The notes beneath the pieces are model-generated. The model was not told where the DNA came from. It did no database searches and was given only the letters and a program-made list of their open reading frames with translations. From Saccharicrinis sp963667815 (lineage in GTDB: Bacteria > Bacteroidota > Bacteroidia > Bacteroidales > Marinilabiliaceae): a stretch of 64,000 nt of DNA. Position 1 is the stretch's first letter, and the number at the start of each line of letters is the position of its first letter. The DNA is taken from the NCBI GenBank assembly GCA_963667815.1, contig OY764021.1; one strand, written 5' to 3'. The position numbers and the translations under genes are program-made. This document shows, piece after piece, positions 18,232-27,538 of the stretch.

Positions 18232-19455
18232 TCACGATTTCAGAAACCCACAGTACTTATCAAAAACTTCATTAAATGCCTGATCAACCTCTTCTGATAT
18301 AGTCTTTTTATTGGGAAATGGCGTTTCATGTGAATAAGCAAAAGAAAAATCCATAGTTTCAACTTTTATGTTAATATCACGATATGCTCCGTTTAAGGTG
18401 TTAATAATCTCAAATGCAGGAATTACGGTATCGTTTTTTAAACCAATCGCATAAATCTGATTTTCAAACTGCTTTAGTAATGATTCACGATACTCTCGTA
18501 AACGTTTAAACTCAAGCATGGCACTGAATACTTTACCTTCAATATGAGTTCCATTCATATAATGATTTAAGTAAGCATCTTTTGTTAAAAAAGCTTCAAA
18601 ATGCTCAACTAAGTATGAATACAAAGCCACGTTTGCCTCACTATCTAATATAAACTTTGATACTGCCGACAAGCGATTAAAAACCGGGCCACTACAAAAA
18701 AGGCATAATTTACTATTTGAAAAATAGTTTTTATGATTGGTTAATAACAATATTTCTCCCAGAAAGCCGCCAATAGAATAAGCAAAAATATCAAAACTAA
18801 AATCAGGATCTATCCATTCATTTTCACCATTCTTTATACTTTCTATTAACTGTATTACATCATAGTAAGTTTGTAAGCCTGACCAAATAAAACGCTGAGG
18901 TAGCGATTGCATCCGAAGACTGATTGCAGCATTTGATAATGTTGAATTTATAATATTAGGAAATTGCTGTTTGCGTTTATTACTCAACTCAAACATTTTT
19001 CTTTTATCACTCCAGCTTTGAGGTGCTCTTTGCATATGAAAAGCAATAGGAAATAAAACTACTCCACAATTTAACCGCTCTGCAATTGCAGCTGCCCACG
19101 GTACATATTTATCCCAACTCTTTTCATTAAATCCATGAAAAAGAAAAACAACTTTCTTTAGTTTATTCTTGCCTTTAGGAGCTAATATTTGATATTTAAA
19201 TGAGACATTTTCATGTACATCATTATCTTTCACATTTACATCATGGTTCAAGTCATTTAAACCTTTATTGCCATTATAATAGGCCTCATAATTTTTAGCA
19301 TGATCCTGACAATAACGTTGATCATCACCAGGTAAAACAAAGGTTGAATGTGAAGTAAATGATGATTGTAAAAATTCAAAACCATCAATTTCAAATAGCT
19401 TTTCATCTTGATTTAGTGCTATTTTTAGCCTCTGATATAATTCATTATAAAGCAT
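18232..19455 (-). CDS. Alpha/beta-hydrolase-fold protein of unknown substrate (DUF6051-like)
   Basis: A 407-residue protein without signal peptide. It has alpha/beta-hydrolase landmarks: KVVFLFHGFNEKSWDKY (oxyanion strand with HGF) at about 112, and a nucleophile elbow DIFAYSIGGFLGEIL with Ser227; a Asp/His pair could be supplied by NDTVIP and the SHETPFP region near the C-terminus. I think it matches the Bacteroidota family DUF6051, from memory. It is upstream of the thiamine operon in the same direction but separated by the riboswitch region, so it is probably independent. No function is claimed beyond a likely esterase or lipase-type activity. Confidence 0.65.
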   Translation of the reverse strand: MLYNELYQRLKIALNQDEKLFEIDGFEFLQSSFTSHSTFVLPGDDQRYCQDHAKNYEAYYNGNKGLNDLNHDVNVKDNDVHENVSFKYQILAPKGKNKLKKVVFLFHGFNEKSWDKYVPWAAAIAERLNCGVVLFPIAFHMQRAPQSWSDKRKMFELSNKRKQQFPNIINSTLSNAAISLRMQSLPQRFIWSGLQTYYDVIQLIESIKNGENEWIDPDFSFDIFAYSIGGFLGEILLLTNHKNYFSNSKLCLFCSGPVFNRLSAVSKFILDSEANVALYSYLVEHFEAFLTKDAYLNHYMNGTHIEGKVFSAMLEFKRLREYRESLLKQFENQIYAIGLKNDTVIPAFEIINTLNGAYRDINIKVETMDFSFAYSHETPFPNKKTISEEVDQAFNEVFDKYCGFLKS

Positions 19456-19755
19456 ATAAATCAGTTATTAATTGAACAGTACATCCTGTTAACTGACTAT
19501 TTCTTTATTTTCGATTGTGCTGTAAATGCTTATTTTTAAATTACACAACAAAGTTATAAGTTTATTAGTAATAACTAAAAAATTAATGACCTGATTATGT
19601 AAACCATTATTAAAAAAGATTAAATGATAAAATCTTACCATTAATCATTTTTTAATGCTTTATTTATCATCAATTAAAAAGAACAATCAAATTTTATTAA
19701 ATAGATATTGAATTTAATACTATATATCAGTAATTATATAAATTAATAATTTTCT
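19456..19755. other. AT-rich intergenic region between divergent genes
   Basis: A 300-bp strongly AT-rich spacer between the alpha/beta-hydrolase-like gene and the GH43-type gene, which diverge from it. An imperfect inverted repeat runs from about 19613 to 19663 (ATTAAAAAAGATTAA against its near complement). No ORF, RNA or clear promoter box was found. Confidence 0.6.
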
Positions 19756-20865
19756 ATGTTACAAAAATTTATGTTTTCAAAAAACACCAAAATTTCTACA
19801 GTATTAGGGCTTTTTTTAGTTGCATTTTTTGCTATTTCGTGTAATCAGAGTCAACATAAAGATGATGAAAAAACTGATCCTTTCACTGAAAAAGATAAAG
19901 CAGCTTATCTATTAGCTTATTTTAAAGATCCTACTCATAGTTTACACTTTGCCCTAAGTACTGACGGCTATTCGTTTACAGATATTAATAACGGAGATCC
20001 AATTATAGCCGGAGATACTATTGCCACGCAAAAAGGAATTCGTGACCCTCATATTACAAGAGGTGGTGACGGTGCATTTTATTTAGCAATGACCGACCTG
20101 CATATTTTTGGAATGCAGAAAGGTTATCGTACTACACAATGGGAGCGCGATGGTGACTTATATGATTGGGGAAATAACCAAGGCTTTGTTTTAATGAAAT
20201 CATTTGATCTCATTCACTGGACCTATTCAAACGTTAATATTAATAACTCATTTGAGGATTTAAAAAATGTAGGTTGTGCATGGGCTCCACAAACTATTTA
20301 TGATCCGGCAACTGATAAAATGATGCTCTATTTTACAATGCGTATTGGTCATGGTAAAACCAAGTTATATTATGCATATACTGATGACGATTTTACCAAA
20401 CTAACTACTTATCCAAAGGAATTATTTGCATACCCTAACCCAGAAATTCAGGTTCTTGATGCAGATATCAATCAAATGCCTGATGGTCGCTACTGCATGA
20501 CCTATGTAGCTCAGGAAAATCCTATTGGTATAAGAGTAGCATATTCTGATAGCATTAATAAAGGTTACCAGTTTGAAGATAAATGGATTGATAAAGAACC
20601 AGGAAGCTGTGAAGCTCCTAACATATGGAAAAGAATTGGTAAAGATGAATGGGTTTTAATGTATGATATCTATAGTATCCAACCTCACAACTTTGGTTTT
20701 TGTACAACTACAGATTTTAAAACTTTTACCAGTATTGGACATTTTAACGAAGGTGAAATGAAAACAACTAATTTTACCTCTCCAAAACATGGTGCTGTAA
20801 TTCAGCTTACTAAAGAAGAAGCAACAAAACTGGCACAACAATGGAATTATGATATTAAGTTTTAA
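19756..20865 (+). CDS. GH43-type five-bladed propeller glycosidase, lipoprotein
   Basis: A 369-residue lipoprotein (lipobox AFFAISC, Cys29) with a GH43-like five-bladed beta-propeller. Family features are LAYFKDPTHSLHFALSTDGYSF, GIRDPHITRGGDGAFYLAMTDL with the catalytic-base-type DPH, HWTYSNVNIN, GCAWAPQTIYD, and EPGSCEAPNIWKR, whose Glu is the likely general acid. Members of these Bacteroidota subgroups act on arabinose, xylose or galactose side chains. The gene stands alone with a strong terminator after it. It is probably surface- or periplasm-anchored; the exact linkage is not readable. Confidence 0.82.
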   Translation: MLQKFMFSKNTKISTVLGLFLVAFFAISCNQSQHKDDEKTDPFTEKDKAAYLLAYFKDPTHSLHFALSTDGYSFTDINNGDPIIAGDTIATQKGIRDPHITRGGDGAFYLAMTDLHIFGMQKGYRTTQWERDGDLYDWGNNQGFVLMKSFDLIHWTYSNVNINNSFEDLKNVGCAWAPQTIYDPATDKMMLYFTMRIGHGKTKLYYAYTDDDFTKLTTYPKELFAYPNPEIQVLDADINQMPDGRYCMTYVAQENPIGIRVAYSDSINKGYQFEDKWIDKEPGSCEAPNIWKRIGKDEWVLMYDIYSIQPHNFGFCTTTDFKTFTSIGHFNEGEMKTTNFTSPKHGAVIQLTKEEATKLAQQWNYDIKF

Positions 20866-20888
20866 AAACTGAAATGGATAAATAAAAC

Positions 20889-20924
20889 AAAAGGCCTTTG
20901 AAACAGTGATTTCAAAGGCCTTTT
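20889..20924. terminator. Bidirectional terminator between GH43-type gene and mscS-like gene
   Basis: A perfect 15-bp stem (AAAAGGCCTTTGAAA at 20889-20903 and its complement at 20910-20924) with a six-base loop. The A and T ends let it act on both strands, and the two genes converge on it. Confidence 0.88.
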
Positions 20925-20927
20925 AAT

Positions 20928-21776
20928 TTATCTAAGGGAACTAGATTCGTTATCCTTTATATGTAAATCCATTTGTGGGAATGGAATAGTAACATTATGC
21001 TGATTAAACTTCCTGTTAATAATTCTTCTTATGTCACTCTTTACTTTATTGATTCTAAAAATATTATCACTAAAAAACAGTACCTGAAAATCTAGCGACG
21101 AATTTCCAAATCCAATTAAACGAGCTTCAATAATATTTCTATCAGTAATCTCAGGATGTTCAAATGCACTTTCTTCAAGCAATTTTATTACCTTATCAAC
21201 ATCACTTCCATATGCCACTCCAACATTTATTTTAAACCTTGTTCTTTTAGACTGATGACTCCAGTTTATTACTTTATTTGTTGTTATTAACGAATTGGGT
21301 ATAATAATAGAAATATCATCAGTATTCAATCCTTTTGATGTTCTTAGTCCTATGGACTGTATTTTAACAATATCACCATCTATTTCAAGAATATCATCTA
21401 CTCTAATGGATCTTTCTGAAAGCAATATAATTCCTGAAATAACATCATTAAATGTTTGTTGTAAACCCAAACCAACTCCAACCAACAGCGCTGCCGAACC
21501 AGCAATTAAAACGGTTACTTTAATACCAATAGTTTCCAAAATAAGCCCTATTGCTATTACCCACATTACATACGTTATTATTTGATATAAAGCATGCGTA
21601 TTTCCTGTATCAAGCTTTTTATTCTTATAATTACGAAACAACGCTTTTTTGATTATAAATAATAATCCTTTGGTAATGATAACGATTAAAAGTATTGCAA
21701 CTAATGTATAAACTCTGATTTTATAATCATTAATACTTAATAATTCAAATTCTAATATTTTTGTTATTGACCCCAT
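20928..21776 (-). CDS. Small MscS-family mechanosensitive channel
   Basis: A 282-residue inner-membrane channel. After two N-terminal TM segments, the pore-lining TM3 with its Gly/Ala-rich pattern (VLIAGSAALLVGVGLGLQQTFNDVISG) is at about 90-117. The beta domain follows (RVDDILEIDGDIVKIQSIGLRTS and ISIIIPNSLITTNKVINWS), then the alpha/beta cytoplasmic cage ending near PFPQMDLHI. Length and motifs match small MscS-type channels that release solutes on hypo-osmotic shock. It has no link to the neighbouring sugar genes and converges on the GH43-type gene. Confidence 0.93.
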   Translation of the reverse strand: MGSITKILEFELLSINDYKIRVYTLVAILLIVIITKGLLFIIKKALFRNYKNKKLDTGNTHALYQIITYVMWVIAIGLILETIGIKVTVLIAGSAALLVGVGLGLQQTFNDVISGIILLSERSIRVDDILEIDGDIVKIQSIGLRTSKGLNTDDISIIIPNSLITTNKVINWSHQSKRTRFKINVGVAYGSDVDKVIKLLEESAFEHPEITDRNIIEARLIGFGNSSLDFQVLFFSDNIFRINKVKSDIRRIINRKFNQHNVTIPFPQMDLHIKDNESSSLR

Positions 21777-22103
21777 TACTTTTACCGATAAAGTTTAATA
21801 AAACATCAGTTTTATAATCTTAAACAAGATGATAATCCTAAATCAAAAATAATTAATGATATTTCTATTTCAAATAGAATATTGAATGATAATCATAATT
21901 TCCTGAAATCAGATCATTAAAATTTAGGAAAATCCATGATGAAAATTTTATTTAAGTATGTCCTTGTATGTACTGTTCACAAAAGTATTTCTTTATACTA
22001 TATGAACATTTATATCCCATAGATGGTTTCTGTTGAAGATATTATAAAGAATATCGATAAATAAAAGAAATACGTAAATTTGAACCAAAATAAATAGCAA
22101 TAG
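21777..22103. other. AT-rich divergent promoter region with one -7 element
   Basis: A 327-bp spacer between the MscS-like gene and a small membrane-protein gene. A TAAATTTG at 22075-22082 matches the -7 consensus on the plus strand, 21 bp before the ATG at 22104. Apart from short AT-rich inverted repeats, nothing else was recognised. Confidence 0.45.
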
Positions 22104-22382
22104 ATGAACATTTTAATCGTTTCTATTACATCTTTAATATTAAATATATTTCTGGGTAAATTGAGGACTAACTACAAAAAAATGACTTTAATGTGGTGGA
22201 TACTCATTCACGCTTCTATTCCTGTAATCATCCCATTACGGATATGGCTGGACACACCCAAAATATGGATTCCTTTTTATATTGCGGTAGCAGTATTAGG
22301 TCAGTTTATTGGTTCAAGATATTTGTTTGCCAATACGCAAGAAGAACTAAAAGACAAACCGGAGGAACAACTCTACTTATAA
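22104..22382 (+). CDS. Small hypothetical membrane protein with three TM segments
   Basis: A 92-residue protein with three hydrophobic helices (about 2-18, 28-46 and 54-74) and a short acidic, Gln/Glu-rich C-terminal tail (NTQEELKDKPEEQLYL). A good -7 element lies 21 bp upstream and a hairpin is downstream, supporting a real gene. No family is recognised and neighbours give no functional hint. An overlapping +1-frame ORF (22193-22492) has poor composition and is left out. Confidence 0.6.
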   Translation: MNILIVSITSLILNIFLGKLRTNYKKMTLMWWILIHASIPVIIPLRIWLDTPKIWIPFYIAVAVLGQFIGSRYLFANTQEELKDKPEEQLYL

Positions 22383-22453
22383 AGATTTTTAAAGGAAATT
22401 TAATTTATAATTTTAAGCCTTATAAACAGGCTACAGGATCTTTTTCATCCATA

Positions 22454-22520
22454 AAAAAATATAAAACACCATTGGTAAAATCTGTGATTTGAAAATTATG
22501 ATTTACCTATGGTGTTTTAT
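22454..22520 (-). terminator. Long hairpin terminator for the GH10/GPH operon
   Basis: A 19-bp stem with one mismatch (ATAAAACACCATTGGTAAA at 22461-22479 with its complement at 22502-22520) has a 22-base loop. On the minus strand it is followed by a run of seven Ts, so it suits the GPH symporter gene ending at 22612; it could also halt the small plus-strand gene. Confidence 0.7.
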
Positions 22521-22611
22521 GATGTCGATATAATGTCGACCGAACTAACAACTAAATACTAATGTGTGGAAACATATTCTTGTTTCTTTTTTAAAACTCA
22601 TTATTAAAACA

Positions 22612-24069
22612 CTAACTATTTCTTCTGTTTTTAAGATCTGTTTCAATTTGTAACTCCATTGTTTTATTAATCTTATAGAAAAATAACATTCCAACACTTA
22701 TAAAAAACGGAATAGAAGCAAATACACTTACCAGCAATTTAGCCCCCACGGTAACGGATTCTGGCTGAACAATTTCCTGAGTTGCATTGAGTGCATCCAC
22801 ATGAACATAGCCATACAATCCTAAAATCCAAGCCACTAAAGAACCTCCAATCGCCAATCCAGCTTTTAAACCTACCATCATTGCTGAAAAAATAATAGCT
22901 GTTGCTCGTCGGTTATTTTTCCATTCTGAATAATCTGCTACATCAGCAATCATTGCCCATAAAAGTGGTGTTGTAATACCATAAAAAAATCCATGTAATA
23001 TTTGAGATCCAAATATTAATAATATTCCAGTAGGAGGGAATAATACAAAGGCCAGTACAAATAATGAAGAAATAAATAATGCAACTCCAAAAACATCTCT
23101 TTTACCATATTTATCTGCTAACTTTTTAGAGAATGCAATACCTATTAACATAAATATGATACCGCCTGCATTAAATAATCCGAATCCTGCAGAAACGGGA
23201 TCTGAACCAAAAAAGTTGATTCCTATAGCAGCCATAAAATCAAGTATTGGACTTATAAATTTAGTCAGAGCACCTTCATCTACGTAATAGTTAAAATAAT
23301 ATACATAAGATCCACCTTTTAAGGATAATGTAATAAAAACCAATATAGTAGCAACCAACATGATAATCCAGGGTCGATTTTTAGACAAATCAACTAAGTC
23401 TTCTTTCAATGATGATTTTTGATCCAGAGTTGGAACGATTCTTTCTTTTGTGGTAAAAAAGGTAATTAATAACATGATGGTTCCTATTACAGCCATCCAT
23501 GTGATTACCTCTTCAATTCCTGCGGCTTTATCTCCTCCTCCTGCATATTCAATGATAGGTAACATAAATACCTGTACAAAAAACTGAGCACACAATACTG
23601 CAACAAAACGAATAGATGAAATACTATTTCGTTCTTTCATATCCCCTGTAATTACGCCACTTAATGCCGAATATGGTAAATTGTTTGCCGCATACAACAG
23701 TAATAGTAAAGTATAGGTACCTGCCGCATAAATTAACTTGCCTTTATACGAAAAATCAGGTGTTGAAAATGCCAGTAAAGCCATGGCACAAAGTGGTATA
23801 GCGGTAAAAAGTATCCACGGACGAAATTTCCCCCATTTTGATACGGTACGGTCAGCTAAAACACCAACAATTGGATTAAATGCAAAAGCGCCAACTAAGC
23901 CTACAACTAACATAATTAATGAGGCATCATTATTTTTTAACCCATAAATATCTGTATAAAAGAATGCCAGATAGGTTATTAAAGTTTGAAAAACAAGATT
24001 AGCTGCAAGATCTCCCAAACTATATCCTATTTTTTCAACAAGTGAGATTTTTTGTGATTTTAAATTCAT
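22612..24069 (-). CDS. GPH-family (MFS) sugar:cation symporter
   Basis: A 485-residue inner-membrane transporter, start at the ATG 24069 (a TTG two codons earlier is rejected). It shows the same motif series as the symporter at 264-1865 (EKIGYSLGDLAANL, FYTDIYGL, DRTVSKWGKFRPWIL, NNLPYSALSGVITGD, VADYSEWKNNRRAT) but lacks the TM5-TM6 insert. Instead it has a longer loop between TM7 and TM8 (DEGALTKFISPILDF region). It follows the GH10 xylanase by 139 bp in the same direction and probably imports xylose or xylo-oligosaccharides. Substrate is inferred from context. Confidence 0.9.
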   Translation of the reverse strand: MNLKSQKISLVEKIGYSLGDLAANLVFQTLITYLAFFYTDIYGLKNNDASLIMLVVGLVGAFAFNPIVGVLADRTVSKWGKFRPWILFTAIPLCAMALLAFSTPDFSYKGKLIYAAGTYTLLLLLYAANNLPYSALSGVITGDMKERNSISSIRFVAVLCAQFFVQVFMLPIIEYAGGGDKAAGIEEVITWMAVIGTIMLLITFFTTKERIVPTLDQKSSLKEDLVDLSKNRPWIIMLVATILVFITLSLKGGSYVYYFNYYVDEGALTKFISPILDFMAAIGINFFGSDPVSAGFGLFNAGGIIFMLIGIAFSKKLADKYGKRDVFGVALFISSLFVLAFVLFPPTGILLIFGSQILHGFFYGITTPLLWAMIADVADYSEWKNNRRATAIIFSAMMVGLKAGLAIGGSLVAWILGLYGYVHVDALNATQEIVQPESVTVGAKLLVSVFASIPFFISVGMLFFYKINKTMELQIETDLKNRRNS

Positions 24070-24208
24070 GACCAATATTTTTTAATAAGAAGAGAGAACG
24101 ACAGATATTTAAATGCGATGCACTTCAGTATATATGTTATTCATTTTGAAACATGGTGAACACTATTTCTGTTTATCTCGGTACCCCCTTCTTGAATTAT
24201 CTTAAAAC

Positions 24209-25360
24209 TCAATGATTTTTAGATGCTAGATAAATATCATTTACTATTTGCTTAGCGTTATTTTCCCGATCAAATAGTAATGGGTAATCTGTGCGACCAG
24301 GTATGGGCCAATTGTTTCTCCATGAATTACCATCATTAACGCCCCATAAAGTTACTCTTGATATATCTTTCTGATGTTTTAAATACAAATTAAAAAACTC
24401 CATATACCTTTTATTAAAGGCTACTATAGCAGAGTCAGGCATTCCTTTTTTATAAGGGTCCATTGCTTCTGAATACTTAAATCGATTTCCTACATCGGCT
24501 CCATCATTATCATAAGGTGATGGAATTACTGAAAGATCTAATTCTGTTATCATTACATTAACTCCAAGTTCTGAAAAAGCCACTATACTTTTTTCATACT
24601 CTCTTATATCCGGGTATTTCATAGCAATATGCGACTGCATCCCTATTCCATCAATACGTATTCCTTCATTTTGTAATGATTTTACCATTGCAACAACACC
24701 CTTTCTCTTACCTTCCTTAGCCATCGAAAAATCATTGTAATTTAATTCTGCAGCAGGATCAGCCTCGTGTGCAAACTGAAAGGCCAGTTTTATAAAATCC
24801 TCTCCTATAATTTGATAGAATTTACTTTTACGAAATGAACCATCATCCAATATTGCTTCATTGACCACATCCCATCCTTTCACTCTTCCTTTGTATCTAC
24901 CAACAACTGTATGTATATGATTCTTCATTCGTTCAATCAATACCTCTTTTGAAACCTCATTCCCTTCTTCATCAACAAAGAACCACTTTGGAGCCTGTGA
25001 ATGCCAGATTAAGGTATGACCTATAATATTCATATTATTTGCCTCGCCAAAATCGATGAACTGATCTGCTAAATCAAAATAATATTCATTTTCCTTTGGG
25101 TGAATCTGCTCACTTTTCATACAATTCTCAGCCACTATTGAATTAAATTGCTTTTTAATAATTTTAAGTGATGCTGAATCTAAACCTAAAATTTGAGTAT
25201 GATTCATTGCTGTGCCTATATAAAACTTCCCTTCTAGCGCATTTTTCAATGAAATACTTTCTTTATTATTTTTTACCTGGCATGATGCAAAAATGAAACT
25301 TATAATTAGTGCCACTGATAAAAGCCTACATTGCTTATTATTTATCATTACTTTATCCAT
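24209..25360 (-). CDS. GH10 endo-1,4-beta-xylanase, lipoprotein
   Basis: A 383-residue retaining xylanase. After a lipoprotein signal (LLSVALIISFIFASC, lipid-attached Cys near 27) the TIM barrel shows FYIGTAMN, IVAENCMKSEQIHP, GHTLIWHSQAP, acid/base Glu168 in WDVVNEAILDDG and nucleophile Glu273 in ITELDLS, then TLWGVNDGNSW. It cuts internal beta-1,4 xylan bonds, probably on the cell surface or in the periplasm. An alternative start four codons later (25348) gives the same signal. The adjacent GPH symporter suggests a small xylan module separate from the large SusC/D locus. Confidence 0.95.
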   Translation of the reverse strand: MDKVMINNKQCRLLSVALIISFIFASCQVKNNKESISLKNALEGKFYIGTAMNHTQILGLDSASLKIIKKQFNSIVAENCMKSEQIHPKENEYYFDLADQFIDFGEANNMNIIGHTLIWHSQAPKWFFVDEEGNEVSKEVLIERMKNHIHTVVGRYKGRVKGWDVVNEAILDDGSFRKSKFYQIIGEDFIKLAFQFAHEADPAAELNYNDFSMAKEGKRKGVVAMVKSLQNEGIRIDGIGMQSHIAMKYPDIREYEKSIVAFSELGVNVMITELDLSVIPSPYDNDGADVGNRFKYSEAMDPYKKGMPDSAIVAFNKRYMEFFNLYLKHQKDISRVTLWGVNDGNSWRNNWPIPGRTDYPLLFDRENNAKQIVNDIYLASKNH

Positions 25361-25999
25361 TTAACGTATTAATATATTTTGTCTGTTTAATTTTGAAGAT
25401 TACGTTTCTCATATCAAATCAAAGCTGCTCTAATTTGATTTGAAAAGCTTTCTTCTTCTTACAAATAGGTTACATTACAAATGTAGTAAAGGAGTGTGTT
25501 AGCACTTTTCATAACTGTAACAAGCTATTGTACAATGGTTACAAGAGTTGTCTCCTTGTTACATATTGTTTTCTATTCGTAACATAGCTCTATTTTTACA
25601 GCCATTATATGAAAGTGAAAAGTAAATTATTAAGTTGCGTTTGGGATGTTAATATAAGTACTGCTTATCCTTATTTTAAATCGATATTATGTAAGCAAAG
25701 TCTTTTTTGTTATTATCGATTACATCATATTTTAGAAAACGTTATGATGGGTTTATGGAGTTTAAAGTTTAAATAACCCAGAGTTATATTATAATCCCTG
25801 GAAATATCTTCTGTTACAATTTATGTATAGTTACATCATTATAAACCTTTTGCGGCTTTTACTCATAAAATAAAAACGAATACAAATACATTCAATAGTG
25901 TAAACTCAGAAAGGTAGTAAATGGTTAACTAAAACTATAATAAACTATCAATAAACACTTATATATTTCCACTCAAATTTATATAAGCGTTGTTAATCA
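25361..25999. other. Upstream region of the xylanase gene with -7 element and GTTAC-type repeats
   Basis: No gene is seen here. A minus-strand TACATTTG (-7 consensus) is at 25478-25485, about 110 bp before the xylanase ATG. Just upstream, TGTAACAAG at 25516-25524 is inverted as CTTGTTACA at 25555-25563, with another GTTACAAG between them and a CGTAACA further on, making a cluster of possible operator half-sites. The remainder to 25999 is AT-rich without recognised structure. Confidence 0.4.
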
Positions 26000-26173
26000 C
26001 ATTGTTTTCTAAGTAACCCTGTTTCATTATGGGGATGGTAGTCTGAAGATAGGAGTTAGAAATTTGAGGAAATTATTCACATAACAATTAATTTACTTCT
26101 GGCTTCATGCTTCTAATACATCAATTAATACTTGAATACAATACTGTCATTTAATCACGTTATTATAAACTAC
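26000..26173. repeat. Imperfect direct repeat, copy A (left of the sugar-binding gene)
   Basis: About 174 bp that reappear at 27539-27721 in the same orientation at roughly 80% identity with a few small gaps. Anchors in both copies include CATTGTTTTC at the left end, AACAATTAATTTACTTC in the middle and TTATTATAAACTAC at the right end. The two copies bracket the periplasmic sugar-binding gene. No ORF is seen within it. Confidence 0.75.
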
Positions 26174-26218
26174 AGCTATTTTTTTAATACTCGAAAAACA
26201 TCATGTTCTTATAACATT

Positions 26219-27196
26219 CTATTTACTTAAATATTGAACAATATTTTCTTGATTAATGATAAATGGTTCAAATAATAATGCTTCCACATCTTTCTGTCTA
26301 TTATTAACAAAACCATTCAAACCTTTCTCTTTACTATCCAGATATATTTTTTCAACCAGATCTACAACTCCAAACGCCAGGTTTTGAAGAGGTTTATCAA
26401 CAGTCATATTTACTTCGTTGTTGTTAATTGATTCTCCTAACTGATCAGAGTAATCTTGTGCTGTAATAATTGTTTTTTGCGGATCTCTTTCATTATCCTT
26501 TAATACATCTGCAACAGCCAGAGCAATTGGCGTATTACATGATATTACAGCATCTATTGGCTCTGTAAAGTATTTGGCCACTTTTGAAAATTCATATTTT
26601 GCAACGTCATATGACCATCCTTCAATAAAATTTTTGTAAACCAAATTATAATCGCCATTTATATTTTCCTTATCAAAGACTCTTTCAATACCATCTTTAA
26701 CCATAATGGCGTTAGCATCATTGCTATCCCCATACATAAAAACAATATTGCCGGTGTTAATTCTGGAAAAGACATAATTGGCCATCATCTCTCCAACTTT
26801 ATAGTAATTAAAAGACACGATATAATCTAAATCACAATTTTGTATCAATCTATCATAGGCAACTATTGGAATATCACTTTCATTTGCTAATCGAACAATC
26901 TGAGCAGCACTATTCTGATTAGCGGCAACAATAACTAAAACATCAACATCCTGTTCTATTAATTCCTTGGCCTGTGCTATCTGAACGTCGGCACTTCCAT
27001 CTGCATCTTTAACAATTACATTAAACCCCTTTGCTTCACTCCTTTGCTTTATGAATGCAACATCTTTGTTCCATCTTACTTTTTCTAATGAATGAATAAG
27101 AAAACCAAATGTTAAATCAGATGAACTTTTATCTGATTTACATTGAGTAAAACCTAATATTATGACAAATAATAAACAGTAAACTTTGATATTCAT
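26219..27196 (-). CDS. Periplasmic sugar-binding lipoprotein (XylF/RbsB-like), solitary
   Basis: A 325-residue type I periplasmic binding protein with a lipobox (VIILGFTQC, Cys19). The fold is shown by LTFGFLIHSLEKVRWNKDVAFI, AKELIEQDVDVLVIVAANQN, PIVAYDRLI, IVFMYGDSNDANA, VISCNTPIALAVADVLKD and TVDKPLQNLAFGVVDLV; the order and motifs are closest to xylose-binding XylF. In ABC systems it would deliver sugar to an importer, but no permease or ATPase gene is nearby. It may act in sensing or as a scavenging lipoprotein. It lies between two direct repeats in long non-coding DNA. Confidence 0.85.
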   Translation of the reverse strand: MNIKVYCLLFVIILGFTQCKSDKSSSDLTFGFLIHSLEKVRWNKDVAFIKQRSEAKGFNVIVKDADGSADVQIAQAKELIEQDVDVLVIVAANQNSAAQIVRLANESDIPIVAYDRLIQNCDLDYIVSFNYYKVGEMMANYVFSRINTGNIVFMYGDSNDANAIMVKDGIERVFDKENINGDYNLVYKNFIEGWSYDVAKYEFSKVAKYFTEPIDAVISCNTPIALAVADVLKDNERDPQKTIITAQDYSDQLGESINNNEVNMTVDKPLQNLAFGVVDLVEKIYLDSKEKGLNGFVNNRQKDVEALLFEPFIINQENIVQYLSK

Positions 27197-27305
27197 AGGT
27201 AGATTTTTAGTTATAAGATACTGATTTTTTAATTATCCTTAGATAAAATACTGGCTCAACCTTTATTTTTACGGATTAAATTATTTTTTGTTTTTAGAGA
27301 TTTAA

Positions 27306-27349
27306 ATAAAAAAATGGTTTGTCTATATATAAAATACAAACAAACCATT
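27306..27349 (-). terminator. Hairpin with T run upstream of the sugar-binding gene
   Basis: AATGGTTTGT at 27313-27322 pairs perfectly with ACAAACCATT at 27340-27349; on the minus strand the stem is followed by seven Ts. It could end transcription coming from the GH2 operon, or act as an attenuator in the leader of the sugar-binding gene, whose start is 117 bp further on. Confidence 0.65.
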
Positions 27350-27356
27350 CTACTAA

Positions 27357-27390
27357 TACAAGTCAATATTTATTCTGCACTAATAACCTG
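27357..27390 (-). repeat. Apparent duplicated remnant of the GH2 gene 3' end
   Basis: AGTCAATATTTATTC-GCAC-AATAA matches the end of the GH2 gene and its flank (about 28211-28236) apart from two substitutions. In the matching frame it would read VISAE-stop against LIRAE-stop in the intact gene, but an in-frame stop lies six codons earlier. It is a short remnant or a chance match. Confidence 0.4.
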
Positions 27391-27538
27391 AGTTCAATAT
27401 AAAACTTTGGTTAATAAGTATATATTTTGATGATGTTCCTTATGCCCGATCCTTTCAAACTACAGCATGGTTGGGTTTAGCGCTCACTATGTCATTTTAT
27501 AGAAAGCCTCTGGCCCTTATTAATCATAGTTTCTAATA

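Noticed and set aside
22193..22492. 99-codon ORF in another frame over the small membrane-protein gene
   Set aside because: The 92-codon frame has a -7 element at the right place and a clear three-helix pattern; this frame has mixed composition and runs into the terminator.
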